40,004 nt of DNA. Source: Candidatus Hydrogenedentota bacterium (GTDB lineage: Bacteria; Hydrogenedentota; Hydrogenedentia; Hydrogenedentales; CAILVY01). The translations under genes and the position numbers were made by a program. The stretch is taken from positions 1 to 40,004 of the forward strand of contig CAILVY010000044.1 in assembly GCA_903837785.1 (NCBI GenBank), in the 5' to 3' direction. The notes beneath the pieces were generated by a model. It made no database searches. It was not told the origin of the DNA and saw nothing but the letters and a program-made list of their open reading frames with translations. Shown in pieces: positions 35,478 through 40,004 of the stretch. Every line of letters begins with the position of its first letter. Within the stretch, counting starts at the first letter, position 1.

Positions 35478-36593
35478 ATGGACAAAAACAGCATTCCGAC
35501 ACCCGCCATGCTTCTGGACCTGCACCTCTTCAACCGGAATATCCGCCGCATGGCTCAATTCTTCGACCATCGCCCCGCAAAGCTGCGACCTCACTTCAAA
35601 GCGCACCGCTGCCTGGAGATTGCACGCCGTCAGTGCGCGTCCGGCGCGATCGGAATCACCTGTTCGAGCATCTGGGATGCGGCCTCTCTGGTCAATCACG
35701 GGATGGATCACGTGCTCGTGGCCAATGAGATAGCGAGCGATGAAAAACTTGCCTGCGCCGCCCGCCTGTGCAGAGAGCGGAAGGACGTTATCGTCGGGGT
35801 GGACAACCTCACCTTGGCGCGGACGATGGATCGCGTAGGATTCGCAAACGGAACGCGGCTGAATGTTCTGCTGGATGTGAACGTGGGAATGAACCGGTGC
35901 GGCCTCGTGCCCGGCACGGAACTGAGTCGTCTTGCCCATTTTTGCAGCCAAGCCCGAGGTTTGTGCTTCAGGGGAGTCATGGGCTATGAAGGCCATGTTG
36001 CAGGCGGACCGCGGAGCGCAGGAAAGGCCGCGCGAATCCGCAAAGCGCTTTCCGTTCTCACGCGTGTTGCCGATGACTTGCGCAAGGACGGCATTCCCGT
36101 CGGGATTGTCAGCGCCGGTGGCAGCAGCACATACTGGGCAACGGGCGAGTTCCCGGGTGTTACTGAAGTCCAGGCGGGAAGCTACTTTGCCATGGAACCC
36201 TCACTGGTCGGCACGGGGGTGGATTTCAGCCTTGCGGCCACAGTCCTCACGACGATCATATCCACACCGCGCAAGGGCTATGCTATCGGCGATGCGGGGC
36301 GCAAGGCGTTCCATCCGAGTCATGGCATGCCCGTGCCCAAGTCTTTGAAGGGTGCAGTTGTCGAGCAGTTGCATGCCGAACACTGCATCATCAATCTATC
36401 CGCGCAGAAACGCCATCCGCGCGTCGGCCAGAAGATCGAATGCTTCGTGCCTTATGTGGATGGCACGTTTAACCTCTACGACCGGATCTATGTGGTACAT
36501 AAGGGCAAGGTTGAGGGTATCTGGGACATCCTGCCCCGCAACCCGGGTGGGGAAGCGATCCCGTCTCGCAACGCCACGTCAGCAATGATGTAG
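35478..36593 (+). CDS. D-threonine-aldolase/DSD1-like PLP protein lacking the usual metal ligands
   Basis: 371 residues. Start ATG 35478 follows AAGAAGGA by 8 bases; an in-frame ATG at 35340 would add 46 atypical residues. It shows IPTPAMLLDLHLFNRNI, LRPHFKAHRCLEIARRQ with the PLP lysine K41, GAIGITCSSIWDAASLVNHG, VLLDVNVGMNRCGLVPG, GVMGYEGH and TEVQAGSYFAM. These fit the alanine-racemase-fold D-threonine aldolase / D-serine dehydratase family. In that family the C-terminal P-N-H-x-C-x-x-x-N-L segment holds the zinc or manganese. Here it reads FVPYVDGTFNLYDRIYV, so the His and Cys ligands are missing. The activity may therefore differ. It lies after the esterase on the same strand. Confidence 0.78.
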   Translation: MDKNSIPTPAMLLDLHLFNRNIRRMAQFFDHRPAKLRPHFKAHRCLEIARRQCASGAIGITCSSIWDAASLVNHGMDHVLVANEIASDEKLACAARLCRERKDVIVGVDNLTLARTMDRVGFANGTRLNVLLDVNVGMNRCGLVPGTELSRLAHFCSQARGLCFRGVMGYEGHVAGGPRSAGKAARIRKALSVLTRVADDLRKDGIPVGIVSAGGSSTYWATGEFPGVTEVQAGSYFAMEPSLVGTGVDFSLAATVLTTIISTPRKGYAIGDAGRKAFHPSHGMPVPKSLKGAVVEQLHAEHCIINLSAQKRHPRVGQKIECFVPYVDGTFNLYDRIYVVHKGKVEGIWDILPRNPGGEAIPSRNATSAMM

Positions 36594-36653
36594 CCACGGA
36601 GACGGGTGGCGCCGGAACTGGAACACCACGAGTTCTGTAAGGCAGTTGTGATC

Positions 36654-36875
36654 ATGGACCAACGCAAAGGCATTGTCCTGGCGACCGTGACGGTCCTGCT
36701 CTGGTCCACCTTGGGTATCGGCTTCAAGACAGCCGTGAGCCGACTGGACAGTCTTGAGGTCACGTTGTACGTCGGAATCATTACAACCCTGGGCCTTGCG
36801 GCCTATCTGGCGTTCCGGGGCAAGCTCTTCAGGGTCCGCGCCGAGTTTCAACGCCATCCCTTGGTCGGGGCGGGC
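36654..36875 (+). pseudogene. EamA/DMT-type transporter, N-terminal fragment
   Basis: It starts MDQRKGIVLATVTVLLWSTL, with two predicted membrane segments (about residues 5-28 and 40-60), as in the drug/metabolite transporter family. The family normally has ten membrane segments and about 300 residues. Here the frame loses its character after HPLVGAG, exactly where the 14-bp repeat begins at 36862, so it is truncated. It is the only transporter trace in the window. Confidence 0.65.
36862..36875. repeat. 14-bp repeat, copy 1
   Basis: TGGTCGGGGCGGGC. Coincides with the truncation point of the EamA-type gene. Identical copies lie at 37103 and 37902. The base sequence 6-20 bases beyond this copy is partly conserved with copy 3 (ATGTAC at the same offset). 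Confidence 0.9.
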
Positions 36876-37328
36876 AGCCATGTACCCTACAGGTGGAGTT
36901 CACCGCCAAGGACTTGGAGCGCTTCGCGGCCTAGAAATGCATTCATACCTCTACGCAAGTACCGGCCAATCCAGCCTCCGCATTCATAATCCGATTCAGG
37001 GGTTCTGTTTCTGGGTGGTTTCCAGACTGGATTTGGACTAGCATGGGTCTGACCCCACTAGGCCCTCAAAACACGACCCGATCTTCGTCAGAAGTCGCAT
37101 CCTGGTCGGGGCGGGCGGACTTGGACCTTTGTAGACGAAACGCCGGGTCTTCAGTTGGTGCTCGGCCTGTTCCCGCAAGCTACTGCATTTGAAGGAGATG
37201 AGATTCTCCAGCTTGTGGAGCCTGGCCTGTATGGCAGGCGCTACCGGCGCGCGAAGGTCGGCACTAAGTAGTGTCCCGCTGCCCTCTCGTGGGCATGGAA
37301 CTTTTTTCCATTGCCACGGGAGGTACCG
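36876..37328. other. Intergenic stretch with a few coding-looking tails and two small hairpins
   Basis: No complete gene. Two tails look like real C-termini: TLQVEFTAKDLERFAA (36884-36934, ending in TAG) and TWTFVDETPGLQLVLGLFPQ... (37119-37271, ending in TAG), both right after 14-bp repeats. Hairpins CACTA-AG-TAGTG (37262-37273) and ATGGAA-CTTTT-TTCCAT (37295-37311) lie just before the recombinase ribosome site GGGAGG. Confidence 0.35.
37103..37116. repeat. 14-bp repeat, copy 2
   Basis: TGGTCGGGGCGGGC, identical to copies 1 and 3. The following bases align with copy 3: 13 of 20 match from offset 18 on (TTGGACCTTTGTAGACGAAA against ATGTACATTTCTTAACGAAG). Confidence 0.9.
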
Positions 37329-37934
37329 ATGGTCAGCTTACCCGAACTCGGTTCGACTACGCCGACGCTGCAGCTCGAAGTACATCAACACTGGCTCGAA
37401 GTGGCCCGCGCCAGCGGCATTGATGTAACGGAGTTCAACGCCGGCGCGCCATTCCACGAGCGCGTGTCGTGGGCACGATCCAAGGGACTGCTCATCGCCA
37501 CGGCCTACAGCCGGTATTCGACGAAGCTCCAAAGCAGCACCGCGGATCAGCTCAAGGCGTGTGCAGCGTATGCCGCGAAGAATGGGATGTACATACCGCC
37601 CGAGCTGATCTGCTCAGATGAGGGCGTCAAAGGGAAGACAACTCTTCGCGACGGCCTTGACCGACTCGGTGCCATCCTTGACGCGAAGCTCATCGACGTG
37701 CTGCTCGTGTTCAAGATGAGCCGGCTCTTTCGGTTGGCCTACCAGGGCTTCCGATTCATTCAGGAGGAGATCGTCGAGCGTGGGTTCCGGGCCGTGTCGG
37801 TCTCCCAGCAGATCGACACCAAGGACGAGAAGTCCTGGCGCCTGCAAGTTGGTATCCACGGCCTCATTGATGATAGCTTCACGGAGGCGGTGGCCGACCA
37901 CTGGTCGGGGCGGGCCACGATGTACATTTCTTAA
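37329..37934 (+). pseudogene. Serine recombinase, truncated after the resolvase domain
   Basis: 201 residues. ATG 37329 follows GGGAGG. It starts with an unusual 50-residue leader (MVSLPELGSTTPTLQLEVHQ...), followed by ATAYSRYSTKLQ with the catalytic serine S64 and VLLVFKMSRLFRLAYQGF, the end of the resolvase domain, and IDTKDEKSWRLQVGIHGLID. The family continues into a recombinase/zinc-ribbon DNA-binding part, but here homology stops at ADH, exactly at the 14-bp repeat (37902). The frame then ends WSGRATMYIS. A one-base shift at this point would give DHTGRGG, closer to the family, but nothing recombinase-like follows. Probably non-functional for DNA binding. Confidence 0.8.
37902..37915. repeat. 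14-bp repeat, copy 3
   Basis: TGGTCGGGGCGGGC. Sits at the end of the truncated recombinase. The preceding bases make a palindrome, CCGACCA-C-TGGTCGG (37894-37908), not present at the other two copies. Confidence 0.9.
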
Positions 37935-38104
37935 CGAAGTCAACGCGCAGCAGTTGATGTGGAGCGCCTTGTCATGTTCCGTTACGTTTGATAGGGATAC
38001 GTTCCTTGCCACTGCCGGCGCTTGAGTTGGCCCTGATGCCCTCATGCGCCGACGCGCCGTGCCTTCCTGCCGGAAAGAGTCTTCTTCCAGGCAGGAGGTC
38101 AGTC

Positions 38105-39970
38105 ATGAGCGTCATCATCATCTACAACCGCTACTCTTCAGAGATGCAGCGTCCGGAGAGTTGCGGTGACCAAGAGCGCAAAGTACGCGAGTATCTGCAG
38201 CGCAACAACATCCCCACCGGCGAGATCCTCGTCCTCAAGGACGAGGCCGAATCGGGCACGAAGGAGGCGCGCGAGGCGTATGATCAGATCGTTCAGAAGA
38301 TCGCTCGCCGTGAGCCGTTCCTGCTGGCCGTGGACGACCAATCGCGCCTCTCCCGTGGCGACAACGTCAAGGCTTTGATCCGCGATCTCGTTTTCGCCGG
38401 CGGCCGGTTTGTCAGCACCGGTGAGAACATCGACACCGCCCAGCCCGGGTGGGAGTTGAAGGTCGGGATCATGGAGTTGCACAACTCCCTCACCATCGCC
38501 GACACCGGTCGCCGTGTGCGTCGCGGCCAGGAAGGCCGTGTGCTCGACGGCAACGGCAGCGCCGGCGATTTCCCCTACGGCTACTGCAGCTACTACCTCG
38601 ATCCCAACTGGCAGAGTGCGTCCCGTCGCGGCCCCAAGCCCAAGAAGTGCATCCGCATCCTTGAAGAGGAGGCGAGGTGGGTCCGCCGGATCTTCGAATG
38701 GTTCATTGGCGGACGTTCGATCACGTGGATCACCCGGGAGTTGAACCGTCTGCATGTTAACAAGGGCCACAAGTCTTCACGCCCCGGTTGGCACCACTAC
38801 CAAGTCCGCCGGATCGTGGCCAACCCTAAATACATTGGGCGCTGGTCGTGGGGACGGACCCGTACTATCCGCGACTCGCGTGGCAGGAAACGCCAGATAG
38901 CCGCGGCGCGTGAGGAGATCGTCGTTGTGGAGCGGCCAGAGCTGCGCATCGTTGATCAGGACGTGTGGAACAACGCCCAGGAACGCCTGGGCAGGCTCAT
39001 GGATGCCTTCGGTCTCAAGCCGCAGCAGAAGCCGCGCGGACCAAAGGTGCATTACACGCAAGTCTACCCCAAAGGCCCAATAGGTGGACTGATCTTCTGC
39101 GGCAGTTGCGGGGCGCGCCTGGTATACCAAGGTGGCTGCAGGGCCGTCTACTACGGCTGCCCCAAGTACCGCAAAGGTGACGGCTGTCGGCAGATGATTC
39201 GTGTCCCCCGGCAGAAGGCGCTCAAGGTGCTGGTTGACTTTCTGCGGGATGTCTACCGGCGCCATATCGAGTGGATGCCCGAAGTGGTGCGGGCGATGGA
39301 GGCACGCCTCAAAGAGCTTTCGGCGCGGCTTCCGGCGGACATCGCGAGCAAGCTGGCTGAACGCGACAAACTCCAGCGCGAGATCGGCAATCTCACCTCG
39401 GCCATCGCCGAATCCGGGACCGGATCCGGCACACTCACGTCCGCCCTGGCTCAGCGGGAGGCGCGTCTTGTGACTGTGGCACAGGAAGTTCAAGAGGCGG
39501 AGAAGCTCGCCTCCGTACAAGTCACAATGCCTGATCCTTCGTGGATCGAAGGGCAGATCGAGCATCTGGACAGCCTGCTGGGCGACGACCCTCTTCAGAC
39601 GGCACTGGTGTTGCGCCGCCTGCTGGGGAAGGTTACCGCACATGCGATGCCGCTGATAGGCAAGCGCCGGGGGTATGTCCGGTTGCAGTTCACGTTTAGC
39701 GACTGGTCTGCCGGCATGGAACTCCTGAAAGGAACCGTCCCGGGAGCGGTCGTTCTCAACGGAGACACGCCCGGCGCGGTAGCCGAACGGAATATCTCCT
39801 TGGACATCGGTGGTCCCACTCGGATGGACGAATGGGCGCCCAGGATTGCCGAAATGCGCGCGCAGAAGATGACGTGGAAGGAGATCGGCAAGATCACCGG
39901 TCTGGGCACCGGCAATGCGCACAATGCCTGGAAGCGGTGGATGGAGGCCCAGCCGAAGACCCCGGCATAG
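38105..39970 (+). CDS. Large serine recombinase (intact)
   Basis: 621 residues. ATG 38105 follows CAGGAGGTCAGTC. Resolvase domain: MSVIIIYNRYSSEMQ (catalytic S11), VDDQSRLSRGDN, then LHNSLTIADTGRRVRRGQEG. The recombinase domain runs about 170-310 (DFPYGYCSYY; ARWVRRIFEW; GRSITWITRELNRLHVNKGH; RRIVANPKYIGRWSWGRTRT). A zinc ribbon lies at about 330-365 (FCGSCG and YYGCPKYRKGDGC). A coiled coil covers about 400-480, and a terminal helix-turn-helix-like segment (MTWKEIGKITGLGTGNAHN) ends the protein. Such enzymes integrate or excise mobile elements at att sites. The length is in the normal range. The upstream truncated recombinase and the repeats suggest the remains of a larger element. No att site pair is evident. 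Confidence 0.92.
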   Translation: MSVIIIYNRYSSEMQRPESCGDQERKVREYLQRNNIPTGEILVLKDEAESGTKEAREAYDQIVQKIARREPFLLAVDDQSRLSRGDNVKALIRDLVFAGGRFVSTGENIDTAQPGWELKVGIMELHNSLTIADTGRRVRRGQEGRVLDGNGSAGDFPYGYCSYYLDPNWQSASRRGPKPKKCIRILEEEARWVRRIFEWFIGGRSITWITRELNRLHVNKGHKSSRPGWHHYQVRRIVANPKYIGRWSWGRTRTIRDSRGRKRQIAAAREEIVVVERPELRIVDQDVWNNAQERLGRLMDAFGLKPQQKPRGPKVHYTQVYPKGPIGGLIFCGSCGARLVYQGGCRAVYYGCPKYRKGDGCRQMIRVPRQKALKVLVDFLRDVYRRHIEWMPEVVRAMEARLKELSARLPADIASKLAERDKLQREIGNLTSAIAESGTGSGTLTSALAQREARLVTVAQEVQEAEKLASVQVTMPDPSWIEGQIEHLDSLLGDDPLQTALVLRRLLGKVTAHAMPLIGKRRGYVRLQFTFSDWSAGMELLKGTVPGAVVLNGDTPGAVAERNISLDIGGPTRMDEWAPRIAEMRAQKMTWKEIGKITGLGTGNAHNAWKRWMEAQPKTPA

Positions 39971-40004
39971 AGAACAACTTCATCAGGTCACGTACCTCGA
40001 AAGC

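Noticed and set aside
37103..37178. tRNA-Pro 3' end on the minus strand (the 14-bp repeat read in reverse ends CGACCA)
   Set aside because: The T-stem would pair in only two of five positions and no matching 5' acceptor strand is found about 70 bases away, so no tRNA can fold.
1..40004. CRISPR arrays, rRNA, riboswitches
   Set aside because: No regularly spaced repeats, no rRNA-like stretches and no recognisable aptamer were seen by eye.

Overview
The window is high-GC DNA from a bacterium that looks like a member of the PVC group, most likely Lentisphaerota or a close relative. The main reason is two secreted proteins that start with the prepilin helix [16 protein letters not shown] and end in an H-x9-DG type region, each encoded next to a GntR/LacI chimeric regulator and a set of carbohydrate-active enzymes. 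This pattern is typical of polysaccharide-degrading Lentisphaerota, Kiritimatiellota and planctomycete-like bacteria. No ribosomal or marker gene is present, so the phylum is an inference.

Region 1 (1-16.3 kb). A transposase tail sits at the left edge. A long minus-strand operon then reads from 12902 down to 469: prepilin-like protein (frameshifted), secreted beta-propeller protein, DUF4838-type glycosidase-like protein, oligogalacturonate-lyase-like propeller, GNAT acetyltransferase, GH36-type alpha-galactosidase, class III aminotransferase, and a two-lobed amidohydrolase. Several junctions are ATGA or GTGA overlaps. A GntR/LacI regulator is transcribed divergently at 13284, and a near-identical 14-bp motif occurs twice in the shared intergenic region. 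An M28 peptidase follows. A 37-bp sequence (36/37 identical) lies just after the stop codons of the outermost genes, in inverted orientation, bracketing about 15.4 kb.

Region 2 (16.3-20.1 kb). A minus-strand three-gene operon encodes a class III aminotransferase, a sugar isomerase/epimerase and a GH3 NagZ-like glycosidase. A Nif3-like gene relic trails it.

Region 3 (20.1-32 kb). A plus-strand operon of nine genes follows a good sigma70-type promoter at 20098-20126: a secreted TPR/toroid-like protein, a second GntR/LacI regulator, an intact prepilin-like protein, a nitrilase-family amidase, a BNR sialidase-like gene (frameshifted), a large secreted protein of unknown family, an AAC(3)-type acetyltransferase and a GH4 glycosidase. 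The set suggests uptake and breakdown of an acetylated or amino-sugar-containing glycan.

Region 4 (32-40 kb) is a mobile-element graveyard: a deleted integrase-core transposase, an IstB (IS21) relic, a truncated gene tail, a truncated EamA transporter and a truncated serine recombinase. Intact genes sit among these: a beta-propeller glycosidase-like gene, an esterase, a D-threonine-aldolase-like PLP protein and a complete large serine recombinase. A 14-bp sequence occurs three times within about 1 kb here, twice exactly where a recognisable protein loses its homology.

Several reading-frame breaks lie at or near C/G homopolymers (about 4892, 4982, 12540, 26590). They may be sequencing errors in an assembled genome rather than real mutations. 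No tRNA, rRNA or CRISPR array was found.
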